A stretch of DNA of 64,000 bases, taken from positions 630,707 to 694,706 of the forward strand of contig NZ_JACOPH010000001.1 in the NCBI RefSeq assembly GCF_014287635.1, given 5' to 3'. Below the pieces are notes generated by a model. That model did no database searches. It was not told where the DNA came from and was given only the letters and a program-made list of their open reading frames with translations. Source of the DNA: Roseburia zhanii (GTDB lineage: Bacteria > Bacillota > Clostridia > Lachnospirales > Lachnospiraceae). Both the position numbers and the translations under genes were made by a program. This document shows positions 1 to 9,141 of this stretch, one piece after another. Position 1 is the first letter of the stretch, and every line of letters begins with the position of its first letter.

Positions 1-791
1 CCGTTAAAAGAAATATTGCCAGATTTCCAGAAGATTTTCGATTTCAGCTTACAAAAGATGAATATGAAAACTTGAAATGCCAATTTGGCACCTCAAATGG
101 CAGTGGAACAGAAAATGGTTATGGTGGCAGACGTACATTACCGTATGTATTTACAGAGCAGGGAATATCCATGCTTGCAAGTGTATTGCATAGCGAGGTG
201 GCAATTAATGTAAGTATAGGTATTATGCGTGCATTTGTAGAAATGCGACGGTTTATAGCCAACAATGCACTTTTGTTTGAAAGGATTAGTAACGTTGAGC
301 TAAAACAACTGGAATATCAGAAAAAGACAGATGAAAAACTGGAGCAGATTTTTGAGTACATATCAGATCATGAGGAGTCTAATCAAAAGATATTTTTTGA
401 TGGTCAGATATATGATGCATTCAGCTTATTGATAGGACTGATTCAGAAAGCAGAAATGGAAATTGTTCTGGTAGATGGATATGTGGATGTAGGAACATTA
501 AATATTTTGTCAAAGAAGAAAGAAAATGTGGCGGTGACAGTTTATACACAGCAACGGACAAAATTATCTCAAACAGATGTAGATAACTTTAATGCACAGT
601 ATCCTAAACTGGATGTGAAGTACACAAGAGCATTTCATGATCGTTTTTTAATTCTTGATAAAACGAAAGCATATCATGTGGGTGCGTCTTTGAAGGATGC
701 AGGTAAAAAATGTTTTGGAATTAATCTGATTGAAGATGCAGGTATTGTAAGAGATATTTTACAGAGATTGGAATTGGAAACAGAAGAATAG
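1..791 (+). CDS. ORF6N-domain protein, 5' end outside window
   Basis: The reading frame is open from base 3 and ends at the TAA at 789-791, so the start lies upstream of the window. The first visible residues (about 1-85) match the ORF6N/KilA-N-type domain common in phage and mobile-element regulators: RFPEDFRFQLT, then RRTLPYVFTEQG and a helical MRAFVEMRRF segment. A charged linker (about 100-135) follows. The C-terminal 110 residues contain VLVDGYVD and HDRFLILD, a pattern seen in ORF6N proteins with a phospholipase-D-like or nuclease-like tail. DNA binding is known for the family; the tail function is inference. The next gene downstream is a remnant, which fits an accessory island. Confidence 0.75.
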   Translation, partial: VKRNIARFPEDFRFQLTKDEYENLKCQFGTSNGSGTENGYGGRRTLPYVFTEQGISMLASVLHSEVAINVSIGIMRAFVEMRRFIANNALLFERISNVELKQLEYQKKTDEKLEQIFEYISDHEESNQKIFFDGQIYDAFSLLIGLIQKAEMEIVLVDGYVDVGTLNILSKKKENVAVTVYTQQRTKLSQTDVDNFNAQYPKLDVKYTRAFHDRFLILDKTKAYHVGASLKDAGKKCFGINLIEDAGIVRDILQRLELETEE

Positions 792-871
792 AAAAGTAAG
801 TTATGCAGAAAGGCGTGAGTCATAAGAATATGGCTTGCGTCTTTTTCTGTCTGGAAAGGAAGTGAGATGGA

Positions 872-1279
872 ATGGCACAGATTTTTCGTGTAGAGAGAAC
901 TAAGAATTTTACGGTAATGAGTAATCACCATTTCAAGAATAAGAATCTGACATTGAAAGCGAAAGGCCTATTGTCACTGATGTTAAGTTTGCCAGAGGAC
1001 TGGAATTACAATAGGATTAATGAGCAGGAGCAGCTCGAAGAAGAAATAAAAGACGTTCGGGACCAGAACTCTAAACTACAGATGATTGCAGAAGCAATAA
1101 AACGATACAAAAAAATGTGGGATAAAATTTCTCAGATGTTTTTACTTGGAAGTCTTTCGGGGATTGCAGTGCTAGGAGATGTAATCAGAGAATATCTGCT
1201 TGTGAATTTAATTGTGTTATTTGTGTTTGTCAATATGGGAATCATACTGATTAGAATGTATCTTCGGAAGAGTATGTAA
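872..1279 (+). pseudogene. Truncated HTH replication-type protein fused to membrane tail
   Basis: ATG at 872 is preceded by GGAAAGGAAGTGAG. Residues 1-47 match the N-terminus of helix-turn-helix, replisome-organiser-like proteins of Firmicute mobile elements (MAQIFRVERTKNFTVMSNHH, then LKAKGLLSLML). The homology stops abruptly after EDWNY. The rest is a short coiled coil (EQEQLEEEIKDVRDQNSKLQ) and two hydrophobic helices (about 87-105 and 108-125), typical of an unrelated small membrane protein. I read this as a deletion fusion of two genes; the product may not be functional. A strong terminator lies downstream at 1428-1468. Confidence 0.6.
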
Positions 1280-1427
1280 ATTATTATTTTAATGACCAGA
1301 TGAGGGTATAAATTGCATTTCAAGTGCAGTGAATATAATGCGCATGAACATGAAATTTTAAATATTATGAAGACAAAATTTGGTTGATTAACCAGGTAAA
1401 AGTGATATACTGAATGCATAAGAAAAG

Positions 1428-1468
1428 AAACCGTGTGAAATTACAGTTTAGTTTTCACACGGTTTTTT
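1428..1468 (+). terminator. Rho-independent terminator
   Basis: A perfect 13-bp stem (AAACCGTGTGAAA / TTTCACACGGTTT) is followed by a T run. It closes the unit ending at 1279. Confidence 0.85.
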
Positions 1469-1542
1469 AGAAAATGGGAGTTAGATATTACTAACATGAG
1501 CACTGGCAGTTTTTTTGAAAATGAAAAAGAGGACGGATTTCT

Positions 1543-1777
1543 ATGAGAATATTGATTTATGGTGCAGGTGTGATTGGATCCTTGTAAAATGAATATTTTT
1601 CGTTTTTTACCACTGCCAATTATGACGATTATGCTTGCTGTTACATTCGAAAGTAGCTTTGGAGATAAATTTATGTATCAACATGCCAGGAAGGCACCAG
1701 ATGAAATGAGGGAGCTGCATAAGCAGTTTTATGCTTATATGAAAAAACTAAAGGAGGCCAGATATGAAATTTTATGA
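1543..1777 (+). pseudogene. Ketopantoate reductase-family remnant (internal deletion)
   Basis: ATG at 1543 opens a 14-residue peptide, MRILIYGAGVIGSL, the Rossmann GxGxxG start of ApbA/PanE 2-dehydropantoate 2-reductase-family proteins, and stops at 1585-1587. The following stretch to 1777 encodes in another frame a C-terminal-like segment (FMYQHARKAPDEMRELH) typical of the end of the same family. The central ~250 codons are missing, so this is a deletion remnant and not an enzyme. The 3' end overlaps the start of the hydrolase gene at 1764, which suggests the reductase once headed that operon. Confidence 0.6.
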
Positions 1778-2543
1778 AAGTGGAGACAGTAGTAAACCAG
1801 TGATATTTTTATTTCCTGGTACCTGTTGCCTGTATAGTAGCTTTGATCATATACTGGATAGATTACATTCTTATTTTTACACGGTAACAGTTTCTTATGA
1901 TGGATTTGATCCAAATGAGAAAACAGAATTTTATTCAATGGAAGATGAATGCGAAAAGATTGAGCAGGAAATCAAGAAAAAGTATGATGGAAGAATTAAA
2001 GCAGCGTATGGGTGTTCCCTTGGAGGAAGTTTTGTATCCCTTTTGATTCAGCGAAAAAGAATTCATATAGATCATGGCATCATTGGGAGCAGTGATATGG
2101 ATGAAACTGGTCAGTTTATGGCGAAAATTCAGTCATCTGTAGTTGTGCCGATTATGTATAAAATGGTGCATACTGGTAAATTGCCTAAATTTATGCAAAA
2201 GAAAATAAATGAAGCAGATAAATCAAAGAAAGAAATGATTGATGGATTTTTAAATATGTTCGGCATTGGGCAGGGAGGAAATCCATGGATTACGAAACAG
2301 AGTGTTTATAATCAGTTTTATTCTGATCTTGTTACGAAAGTCCAGCATGGAATTGATGTGCCGGGAACTACGATACACGTGTTTTACGCAACAAAGATGG
2401 GCAGAAAATATGAAAAGAGATATTGTACTTATTTTAAAAATCCGGATATTCGGAGACATAACATGCAGCATGAAGAACTGTTTTGCTGTCATAGTGCAGA
2501 GTGGGTGGAAGAAGTAAGAAAGGCAGTGGAAGGCGACAGATAA
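1764..2543 (+). CDS. Alpha/beta hydrolase
   Basis: The 259-residue protein has an alpha/beta-hydrolase layout. An early strand with an oxyanion-type turn (VIFLFPGTCC, residues 13-22) is followed by the nucleophile elbow GCSLGG near residue 88. A late acidic/His region (HNMQHEELF) could supply the catalytic histidine. No signal peptide or membrane segment is seen, so it is likely cytosolic. AAGGAGG lies just before ATG 1764. Its stop overlaps the next start by one base (TAATG), so it is translationally coupled to the methyltransferase. The substrate is unknown. The neighbours (a methyltransferase and a BAAT-like hydrolase) suggest small-molecule modification. Confidence 0.7.
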   Translation: MKFYESGDSSKPVIFLFPGTCCLYSSFDHILDRLHSYFYTVTVSYDGFDPNEKTEFYSMEDECEKIEQEIKKKYDGRIKAAYGCSLGGSFVSLLIQRKRIHIDHGIIGSSDMDETGQFMAKIQSSVVVPIMYKMVHTGKLPKFMQKKINEADKSKKEMIDGFLNMFGIGQGGNPWITKQSVYNQFYSDLVTKVQHGIDVPGTTIHVFYATKMGRKYEKRYCTYFKNPDIRRHNMQHEELFCCHSAEWVEEVRKAVEGDR

Positions 2544-3349
2544 TGAAAGAAAAAGTGAATGTGACAGGTGTGCCGGAAACGATGGTACAGACCCTGTATG
2601 CAAGAGCAAAAGAAACAAAAAAACAAAATGCAAAGATCAAAGATGAGATTGCAGTAGAACTTGTGGAAAAGCTGGACTATGACTTTTCTATAGCAGATAA
2701 AGATAAGGCTATGAACTATGGTGTGATTGCAAGAACAATTGTATTAGACCGGATGGTTGAGCAATATTTGAAGAAGCATGAAAATACAGTTGTCGTAAAT
2801 ATTGCATGCGGACTGGATACCAGATGCTACCGGATGAAGGGAAAATATCTGCGCTGGTATAATGTAGACCTTCCGGAAACAATGAAAATAAGAAGCCAGT
2901 TCCTTACCGAAACTGATCCGGTGTATCAGATTGCAAAGTCTGCAATGGATGATTCCTACATAGATGATATCGATTATCACGGTAAGAATATTCTGGTAAT
3001 AATCGAAGGACTTACAATGTATTTGTATGAGAAAGATATCAGGAAGATGTTTTCTATTATTGATAAATCATTTCAGAAAGTTACAGTAATGGTCGAAACC
3101 ATGTCACCCTTTGTTGTAAAGCATATGAAAGAGAAATCCATAGAGGGAAGCAATGCAAAATTCACATGGGGAGTTAAGAACAGAAAGGAGTTGCAAAGAA
3201 TCATACCGGCATTTTCTGTTCGGCAGGAAGTCAGTCTTGTTGAAGGAATGAAAGAGCTTATGCCTGTTTATTGTGTAATAGGTAAGATTCCGGCTGTTCG
3301 GAATATTTCAAATAAAATAATAGTTTTGGAGAAACGTGGCCGATATTAA
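2543..3349 (+). CDS. Class I SAM-dependent methyltransferase (LCMT-like)
   Basis: ATG 2543 sits in the TAATG overlap with the upstream hydrolase; the frame is open further upstream but the coupled ATG is the natural start. The protein has 268 residues. VVVNIACGLDTRCYRM is the SAM-binding loop typical of the leucine carboxyl methyltransferase-like family (PF04072), and WYNVDLPE is the acidic end of strand 2. VIIEGLTMYL is the family post-II motif. Many bacterial members act on small molecules or polyketide-like acids, so the substrate cannot be assigned. It is the middle gene of a three-gene operon. Confidence 0.8.
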   Translation: MKEKVNVTGVPETMVQTLYARAKETKKQNAKIKDEIAVELVEKLDYDFSIADKDKAMNYGVIARTIVLDRMVEQYLKKHENTVVVNIACGLDTRCYRMKGKYLRWYNVDLPETMKIRSQFLTETDPVYQIAKSAMDDSYIDDIDYHGKNILVIIEGLTMYLYEKDIRKMFSIIDKSFQKVTVMVETMSPFVVKHMKEKSIEGSNAKFTWGVKNRKELQRIIPAFSVRQEVSLVEGMKELMPVYCVIGKIPAVRNISNKIIVLEKRGRY

Positions 3350-3362
3350 GGAGATGATACAA

Positions 3363-4298
3363 ATGAAGAAAAGACATTTTGATGTGGAAACAGATGGATT
3401 TTATGGAGCATATTGGAAATGTAAAACAGGCTCAGACTGTGCAATGATAGCAATGATCGGAGATGATCCAGAGGATTATCTGGCGCGTACATCCGTGAAA
3501 TGGCTACATAAACTCGGTGTGAATGTGATGACAATGTCACCTGGAAAAAAAGATTATGGACATCATAATTATCCATTGGAACGTATAGAGAAAGCAATCA
3601 ATTGGTTAAAAATGAATAGTAATCAGAAGATAGGAATTGTCGGGGCATCTACTACAGGAACACTTGCATTGACTGCCGCTTCTTATTTTGAGGATATTAC
3701 ATTAACGATAGGTCTGACACCGAGTGATTTTATCTGGCAGGGGTTTATGCAGGGCAAAAAAGATGGCTGTAAGGAATGGCCGATTGAAGGAGAATCTCTT
3801 TTTTCTTACAAAGGAGAACCCCTTCCGTATATGCCATTTTGCTACAAACATCCGGATTACTGGCATGTGATTAAGAAAGAAACAAAACGGACCGGTGATA
3901 TGATTAATTCGAGAAAACTGTTTGATGACTCGGAAAAGGCTCATCCAATCACAGAAGACGAGATGATCAAGATTGAAAAAATCCATGGAACGTTATTGCT
4001 GATTGGTGCGGAAGATGATGTGTTGTGGGACACTGCAAAATATATCCGCCGAATGAAACAGCGAATGAAAGAACACCCTCATACATGCAGATTAGAGTTT
4101 GTAATTTATGAGCATGGAACCCATTTTGTTTTTCCAGATAGCATGCTAAAGACAATGCTCCCGGTTGGCTCCGGACTCTTTGTGAAACTGGCATTTCAGG
4201 CAGCAAGAAAATATCCGGAAGAATGTCGCAGAGCACGACTGGATATTGACCAGCGGGTAAGAAATGCTGTTGCAAAATGGAAAAGAGTAGATAGATAA
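3363..4298 (+). CDS. Acyl-CoA thioesterase/BAAT C-terminal-like hydrolase
   Basis: The best start is ATG 3363, nine bases after AAGGAG; an in-frame GTG at 3336 overlaps the previous gene and lacks a ribosome site. The product has 311 residues and resembles the BAAT_C branch of alpha/beta hydrolases: IGIVGASTTGTLAL carries the nucleophile elbow, LLIGAEDDVLWDT the catalytic-Asp loop, and EHGTHFVFPD the catalytic-His region. Family members hydrolyse acyl-CoA thioesters or transfer acyl groups. The operon with a hydrolase and a methyltransferase suggests a small tailoring pathway. The substrate is not visible from sequence. Confidence 0.7.
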   Translation: MKKRHFDVETDGFYGAYWKCKTGSDCAMIAMIGDDPEDYLARTSVKWLHKLGVNVMTMSPGKKDYGHHNYPLERIEKAINWLKMNSNQKIGIVGASTTGTLALTAASYFEDITLTIGLTPSDFIWQGFMQGKKDGCKEWPIEGESLFSYKGEPLPYMPFCYKHPDYWHVIKKETKRTGDMINSRKLFDDSEKAHPITEDEMIKIEKIHGTLLLIGAEDDVLWDTAKYIRRMKQRMKEHPHTCRLEFVIYEHGTHFVFPDSMLKTMLPVGSGLFVKLAFQAARKYPEECRRARLDIDQRVRNAVAKWKRVDR

Positions 4299-4325
4299 AA
4301 GATAAAGAAAATCTAAACAGTAGAC

Positions 4326-4382
4326 TTGACAAATTCCTATAATGAGTTAAAATATAACAGTGCTATATAACACTGTTATATT
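4326..4382 (+). promoter_or_regulatory. TetR-gene promoter with 12-bp palindromic operator
   Basis: TTGACA (4326-4331) and TAAAAT (4348-4353) are 16 bp apart. A perfect 12-bp inverted repeat, AATATAACAGTG (4351-4362) and CACTGTTATATT (4371-4382), covers the -10 region and the expected transcription start. This is a typical autoregulatory operator position for the TetR-family gene that starts at 4415. Confidence 0.65.
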
Positions 4383-4414
4383 TATGAAAAGAAAATTTTG
4401 AGGATACAAAAAGC

Positions 4415-5044
4415 ATGTCGACGAAAGCAGAAGATACACAAAAAAATATATTAGATACAGCCAGAAAACATTTCCTGAAAGATGGTTTGACCGGAGCATC
4501 GTTAAGAAACATTGTAAAAGATGCCGGACTTACTACAGGCGCATTTTACAAATATTATCCGACGAAAGAGGCACTTTTTGATGCACTGACGGATCCTTAT
4601 ATGGAACATATTTATCAGATTTATGACCAGATCGTTGAGGAGTTTGAAAAGCTTTCTGCCAGTGATCAGACAAGGAATATGTCAGATACATCCAGTGATG
4701 GGATGGAGCAGATGGTTGATTATATCTATGATCATTATGATAATTTCAGATTATTGTTGAAATGTGGAGACAGTGGAAAATTTGAATTATTCATACACAA
4801 TATGGTAGAGCGGGAAATGAAGTCCAGCCTGAATTATATGGAAAAAATGAAAGAGAACGGTGTCAAAATACCGACTGTAGAGGAAAGTCTTATGCATATG
4901 ATCTATACAGGATTTTTTTCATCAGTATTTCAGATTATTGAGCATGATATAGACAGGGAGACTGCAAAGAAAAACGTGCATCAACTGAAAGAATTTAATA
5001 CAGGTGGCTGGGAACGATTGTGGAATATTGAATTTCCGGTATAA
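4415..5044 (+). CDS. TetR/AcrR-family transcriptional regulator
   Basis: The protein has 209 residues. Residues 8-55 form the TetR helix-turn-helix: ILDTARKHFLKDGLTGASLR, then IVKDAGLTTGAFYKYYPTKE, the classic recognition helix and the YYPTKE helix start. The remainder is an all-helical ligand-binding domain of ordinary length. A palindrome over its own promoter (4351-4382) suggests autorepression. The ABC transporter pair downstream is the likely target, an arrangement common for drug- or peptide-responsive exporters. The ligand is unknown. Confidence 0.9.
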   Translation: MSTKAEDTQKNILDTARKHFLKDGLTGASLRNIVKDAGLTTGAFYKYYPTKEALFDALTDPYMEHIYQIYDQIVEEFEKLSASDQTRNMSDTSSDGMEQMVDYIYDHYDNFRLLLKCGDSGKFELFIHNMVEREMKSSLNYMEKMKENGVKIPTVEESLMHMIYTGFFSSVFQIIEHDIDRETAKKNVHQLKEFNTGGWERLWNIEFPV

Positions 5045-5125
5045 CTGATACAGGAATTCTGAATAGGTTATGTGTGTTGCAGGTTCTGGATTTCTGAATA
5101 AAGTTCAGACAGGATAATAATATCA

Positions 5126-5155
5126 GGTGGTTGATGCCAGTAAACCACCTATTTT
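5126..5155 (+). terminator. Hairpin terminator after TetR gene
   Basis: AGGTGGTT / AACCACCT form a stem followed by ATTTTATTAT. Confidence 0.5.
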
Positions 5156-5165
5156 ATTATATGTT

Positions 5166-5182
5166 GGTTAGTGCGAACTAAC
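5166..5182. promoter_or_regulatory. Palindrome upstream of ABC pair, putative operator
   Basis: GTTAGT-GCGA-ACTAAC lies 55 bp before the first ABC gene. It is a compact inverted repeat that could be a regulator site. It differs from the palindrome upstream of the TetR gene, so a second regulator is possible. Confidence 0.35.
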
Positions 5183-5236
5183 AGAAGGTAAAACAATAAA
5201 ATGAAACAATAAAACGAACGTAAGGAGTGAACAGAT

Positions 5237-6991
5237 GTGAAAGAAAAAAAGAAGTCGGCAGTCAGCTGGATCCAGACATGGGCCGGACAAAAAAGAATTG
5301 CCTATGTGTGGAGTGTGTTACTTGCAATAGGAAATGTGATTTTTAAGATTTTTCCGTATTTTATCATTGCAGATGTAGTTAAGCTGTTTTTAAGTGGTGA
5401 AAAGGAGTTTGAACCATATCTTGCAAAAGCAGTTTTCATTGCACTGTCGTTTATCATTGCAGAACTGTTTCATTCGCTCTCGACAGCATTGTCACATAAA
5501 GCAACGTTTGCGGTACTCGCAAATATAAGAGAAACCTGCTGTGACAAGCTGGCGCGGGTGCCGCTGGGTTATGTGAAGGATACACCCTCCGGTACATTTA
5601 AAAATATCATGGTGGAAAGAATCGACAGTATCGAGACTACACTGGCGCATATTGTCCCGGAATTCACGTCCAATCTGCTGGCACCGGTTGTGATTTTGAT
5701 CTATTTCTTTCTGACAGACTGGAGACTGGCACTCTGGTCATTGGTGCCGGTTATTGTTGGACTGTTCTCTTATTTTGGAATGATGCTGGATTATAAGCCA
5801 AGTTTCGAGAGAACGGTTCAGACAACAAAAGATCTGAATGATGCGGCAGTGGAATATATTGACGGGATCGAAGTAATAAAGGCATTTGGAAAGACTGAAA
5901 GTTCTTATGCCAAATTTACAAAGGCGGCTTTTGAATATGCGGATTCCTTTATTTCCTGGATGAAACGGTGCTCGATCTTTCATGCACTGATGATGGTGGT
6001 CACACCTTATACGCTTCTTACGGTATTGCCGTTTGGGGCACATTATGTAGCGAATGGAACACTTGCGGTTTCTGATTTTGTCATCTGTATTATTTTATCA
6101 CTTGGAATCGTAGGACCGTTGATCACAGTGGGTTCCTATACAGATGATCTTGGCAAGATTGGGGTGATCGTTGGAGAAGTAGCAGGAATTCTGGAACAGC
6201 CGGAGCTTGAACGTCCGGAGAAAAGTGAAAGAGTTCCAAAAGATAATTCCGTTACTCTTGAAGATGTCAGATTTGGTTATCACGACAAAGAGATTTTGCA
6301 TGGCGTAACTATGGAGTTGAAAGCAGGAACGGTAAATGCAATCGTAGGACCTTCCGGAAGCGGAAAGTCAACCATTGCAAAGCTGATGGCATCTCTGTGG
6401 GATGCGGATTCTGGAAGTATCAAAATCGGTGGAGTTGATGTCAAAGAACTGGCATTTGCAGATTTTAACCGGAAAATTGCATATGTTGCACAGGACAATT
6501 ATCTGTTTAATGAAACGGTCCGTGAAAATATCAGACAGGGAAATCCGAATGCTACAGATGAACAGGTTGTTGAGGTGACAAAGAAAAGTGGATGCTATGA
6601 ATTTATCATGCAGCTGGAGAATGGATTTGATACGGTTGTAGGAGGCGCAGGAGGACATCTGTCAGGAGGCGAGAGACAGCGTATCTCGATTGCAAGAGCA
6701 ATGTTAAAAGATGCTCCGGTCGTGATCCTTGATGAGGCAACTGCTTACACAGATCCGGAAAATGAGGCAATCCTGCAGAATTCTATTGCAAAATTGGTAG
6801 CAGGGAAAACCCTGATCGTAATAGCACACAGGCTTTCTACCGTTAAGGACAGTGACCAGATCTTTGTTGTAAATGATGGAAATGTAACAGCACATGGCAC
6901 ACATGAGGAACTTCTGGTGTCATGCCCACTTTATAAGGAAATGTGGAATGCTCATATTTCTGTAAAAGATACTGTGAAGGAGGGAGAATGA
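5237..6991 (+). CDS. ABC transporter, fused permease/ATPase (first subunit)
   Basis: GTG 5237 follows TAAGGAGTG; the ATG two bases earlier hits an immediate stop. The 584-residue protein is an ABC half-transporter: a six-helix type I exporter-fold membrane domain (about 15-310) and a C-terminal ATPase. Walker A is GPSGSGKST (near 371), the signature is LSGGERQRIS and Walker B is VVILDEATAYTD. The second half-transporter starts two bases after this stop, so the two probably form a heterodimer in the cytoplasmic membrane. Control by the upstream TetR regulator is likely. The substrate (drug, peptide or siderophore) cannot be decided. Confidence 0.88.
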   Translation: MKEKKKSAVSWIQTWAGQKRIAYVWSVLLAIGNVIFKIFPYFIIADVVKLFLSGEKEFEPYLAKAVFIALSFIIAELFHSLSTALSHKATFAVLANIRETCCDKLARVPLGYVKDTPSGTFKNIMVERIDSIETTLAHIVPEFTSNLLAPVVILIYFFLTDWRLALWSLVPVIVGLFSYFGMMLDYKPSFERTVQTTKDLNDAAVEYIDGIEVIKAFGKTESSYAKFTKAAFEYADSFISWMKRCSIFHALMMVVTPYTLLTVLPFGAHYVANGTLAVSDFVICIILSLGIVGPLITVGSYTDDLGKIGVIVGEVAGILEQPELERPEKSERVPKDNSVTLEDVRFGYHDKEILHGVTMELKAGTVNAIVGPSGSGKSTIAKLMASLWDADSGSIKIGGVDVKELAFADFNRKIAYVAQDNYLFNETVRENIRQGNPNATDEQVVEVTKKSGCYEFIMQLENGFDTVVGGAGGHLSGGERQRISIARAMLKDAPVVILDEATAYTDPENEAILQNSIAKLVAGKTLIVIAHRLSTVKDSDQIFVVNDGNVTAHGTHEELLVSCPLYKEMWNAHISVKDTVKEGE

Positions 6992-6992
6992 T

Positions 6993-8732
6993 ATGTTTGG
7001 AATTCTGGCAAAATTCTTTCGTTTTTCAGGCAGGAAAAATGGTAATAAATTTAAACTGTCGATGGTGATCGGACTCATAGAGGCTCTTGCCTCAGCGATG
7101 AAGATTCCGGCTATTATGTACATACTGATGGGTTTGCTGAGTGGAAAAACGACAGGAAAATATATTGGAGGCTCCATTGCGATTATGGTTCTTGCAATTG
7201 TAATCGATGTAATTTGTAAGAGATATTCTACAGTGCTTCAGACAGAAGGTGGATATAATGCAAGTGCTTTTATGAGAATCAAGATTGCAGAGCATCTGCG
7301 CTATCTGCCGATGGGATATTTTAATTCCAATAGTATTGGGGAAATTTCTTCTATTACAACCAATACAATGGAAATACTTGGCGATGTGGCTGCGAGAGTG
7401 GTTATGCTGACCATGCAGGGAATTCTGGAAACATCAATGATCATTCTTATGCTGTTTATTTTTGACTGGAGAATCGGACTGATAGCTGCAGCAGGAGTAC
7501 TTATTTTCTTTGGGGTCAATTCTGTGATGCAGAATGCAGGGAAAAAAGATTCAGAGCAAAAAGTAGTATGTGATACAGAGCTTGTAAAACAGATTATGGA
7601 GTATCTGCAGGGAATATCAGAGGTGAAGTCATACAACCTGCTTGGAAAACAGGCAAAAAGATTAAACGATGCAAATGAAGCATGCAAGGCGATCAACACA
7701 AAAATGGAGATGCTGTTTGTGCCATATCATTTTCTGCAAAGCGTGATAACAAAAATCACAGGAGCTGTGATCGTAGCAAGCAGTGCATATTTTTATATCA
7801 ATGGAACTATGAGCGCGGTCTATGCGATCGGTATGACAATCTCGGCATTTATGCTTTATTCCAGTCTGGAATGCGCGGGAAATTATTCCTCCCTTTTACA
7901 TGTGGTAAGCGTATGTGTGGATAAAGCAAAGGCAATACTGGAGTTGGACACCATGGATATCGACGGCAAAGAGATGCAGCCGGAAAATTACGATATCAGA
8001 CTTTCTAATGTTTCGTTTTCTTATGACAAACGGAAGATCATTGATGATGTATCGCTTTCTATTCCACAGAAAACGACGACAGCGATTGTTGGACCATCTG
8101 GTGGAGGAAAATCAACACTTTGCAATCTGATCGCCAGATTCTGGGATGTGGATTCCGGGGAAGTGACACTTGGAGGCGTGAATGTAAAAGACTATAGTAT
8201 GAACAGTCTGATGCGTAATTTTTCATTTGTATTTCAGTCTGTGTATTTGTTTGCAGATACCATTGAGAATAATATTAAATTCGGACGTCAGGATGCAAGC
8301 CATGAGGAAGTGGTGGAAGCGGCGAAGAAAGCGTGCTGTCATGATTTCATAAGCAAACTTCCACATGGATACGATACAGTGATCGGAGAAGGAGGAGCTA
8401 CACTTTCCGGTGGCGAAAAGCAGCGTATTTCGATAGCCAGAGCGATCATGAAGGATGCACCAATCGTTATATTAGATGAGGCAACGGCCAATGTTGATCC
8501 AGAGAATGAAAAGGATCTGATGGATGCAGTAGATGCGCTTACAAAGGAAAAAACGATTATTATGATTGCCCACAGATTAAAAACGGTCAGACATGCAGAC
8601 CAGATTGTGGTTGTTGACAAAGGACGAATTGTGCAGCAGGGAATACATGAGCAACTAATGAAGCAGGAAGGTATTTATAAGAGATTTGTGGATGCAAGGC
8701 AGCAGGCGGTAAGTTGGAAACTGGTGCACTGA
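6993..8732 (+). CDS. ABC transporter, fused permease/ATPase (second subunit)
   Basis: ATG 6993 lies one base after the stop of the partner gene and behind AAGGAGGGAG. The 579-residue protein has the same layout: six predicted membrane helices (about 20-310) then an ATPase with Walker A GPSGGGKST, signature LSGGEKQRIS, Walker B IVILDEATANVD and an AHRL switch histidine. Both partners have complete ATPase motifs, so neither site looks degenerate. Tight coupling and equal size support a heterodimer. A strong terminator at 8851 ends the operon. Confidence 0.88.
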   Translation: MFGILAKFFRFSGRKNGNKFKLSMVIGLIEALASAMKIPAIMYILMGLLSGKTTGKYIGGSIAIMVLAIVIDVICKRYSTVLQTEGGYNASAFMRIKIAEHLRYLPMGYFNSNSIGEISSITTNTMEILGDVAARVVMLTMQGILETSMIILMLFIFDWRIGLIAAAGVLIFFGVNSVMQNAGKKDSEQKVVCDTELVKQIMEYLQGISEVKSYNLLGKQAKRLNDANEACKAINTKMEMLFVPYHFLQSVITKITGAVIVASSAYFYINGTMSAVYAIGMTISAFMLYSSLECAGNYSSLLHVVSVCVDKAKAILELDTMDIDGKEMQPENYDIRLSNVSFSYDKRKIIDDVSLSIPQKTTTAIVGPSGGGKSTLCNLIARFWDVDSGEVTLGGVNVKDYSMNSLMRNFSFVFQSVYLFADTIENNIKFGRQDASHEEVVEAAKKACCHDFISKLPHGYDTVIGEGGATLSGGEKQRISIARAIMKDAPIVILDEATANVDPENEKDLMDAVDALTKEKTIIMIAHRLKTVRHADQIVVVDKGRIVQQGIHEQLMKQEGIYKRFVDARQQAVSWKLVH

Positions 8733-8784
8733 GAAATAATCCACAGTTGGTGAATATCCAAATTGAATTGTCTGAAAGAGATTT

Positions 8785-8945
8785 AATTTAAGTTTCGCTA
8801 AGTTTCACTTATATAGGCAGAATGAGGGATATTCAATAAAGTAATATGAAAAAAGCACTGAAAACCGTGGATTATTGGTTTTACAGTGCTTTTTCTTTTG
8901 CCAAAGAGGAAAATGCAGCGAATTTAAGTTTTGCTAAGTTTCACT
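8785..8945. repeat. 25-bp direct repeat pair flanking terminator
   Basis: Two near-identical 25-bp copies lie at 8785-8809 and 8921-8945 (one C/T difference; both contain GCTAAGTTTCACT). They bracket the ABC-operon terminator. The second overlaps the 3' end of a gene remnant and lies near an integrase fragment, so they could be old attachment sites. Confidence 0.5.
8851..8895 (+). terminator. Terminator of ABC operon
   Basis: AAAGCACTGAAAACC pairs with GGTTTTACAGTGCTTT, with one A/A mismatch, followed by TTTTC. Confidence 0.8.
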
Positions 8946-9139
8946 GAGTTCTGATTTTGCAGAGCGCCATTGTTTCTTAGGTTCAAACTTTCCACAATCA
9001 TCACAGGTATACGGCCAGTTGATTTTCCACTCAAAATATTCATCTCTGGTAATCTCACCGGATTTCAGTTCATCCATTCGAACCACCCATTCTTTCAGAA
9101 AATTATTCAGAACCCCATAATCAAACCATATACAGACAG
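8934..9139 (-). pseudogene. C-terminal remnant with CxxC motif
   Basis: On the minus strand the frame ending at 8934 encodes a well-formed C-terminus with GEITRDEYFEWKINWP and a CDDC pair. Its upstream end runs into an oppositely oriented integrase fragment near 9140, so the 5' part is lost. I do not recognise the family with certainty; such tails occur in small mobile-element proteins. The right limit is approximate. Confidence 0.4.
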
Positions 9140-9141
9140 GA

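Noticed and set aside
4326-4343. TTGACA with TATAAT as promoter
   Set aside because: The two boxes are only 6 bp apart; TAAAAT at 4348 gives a normal 16-bp spacing.
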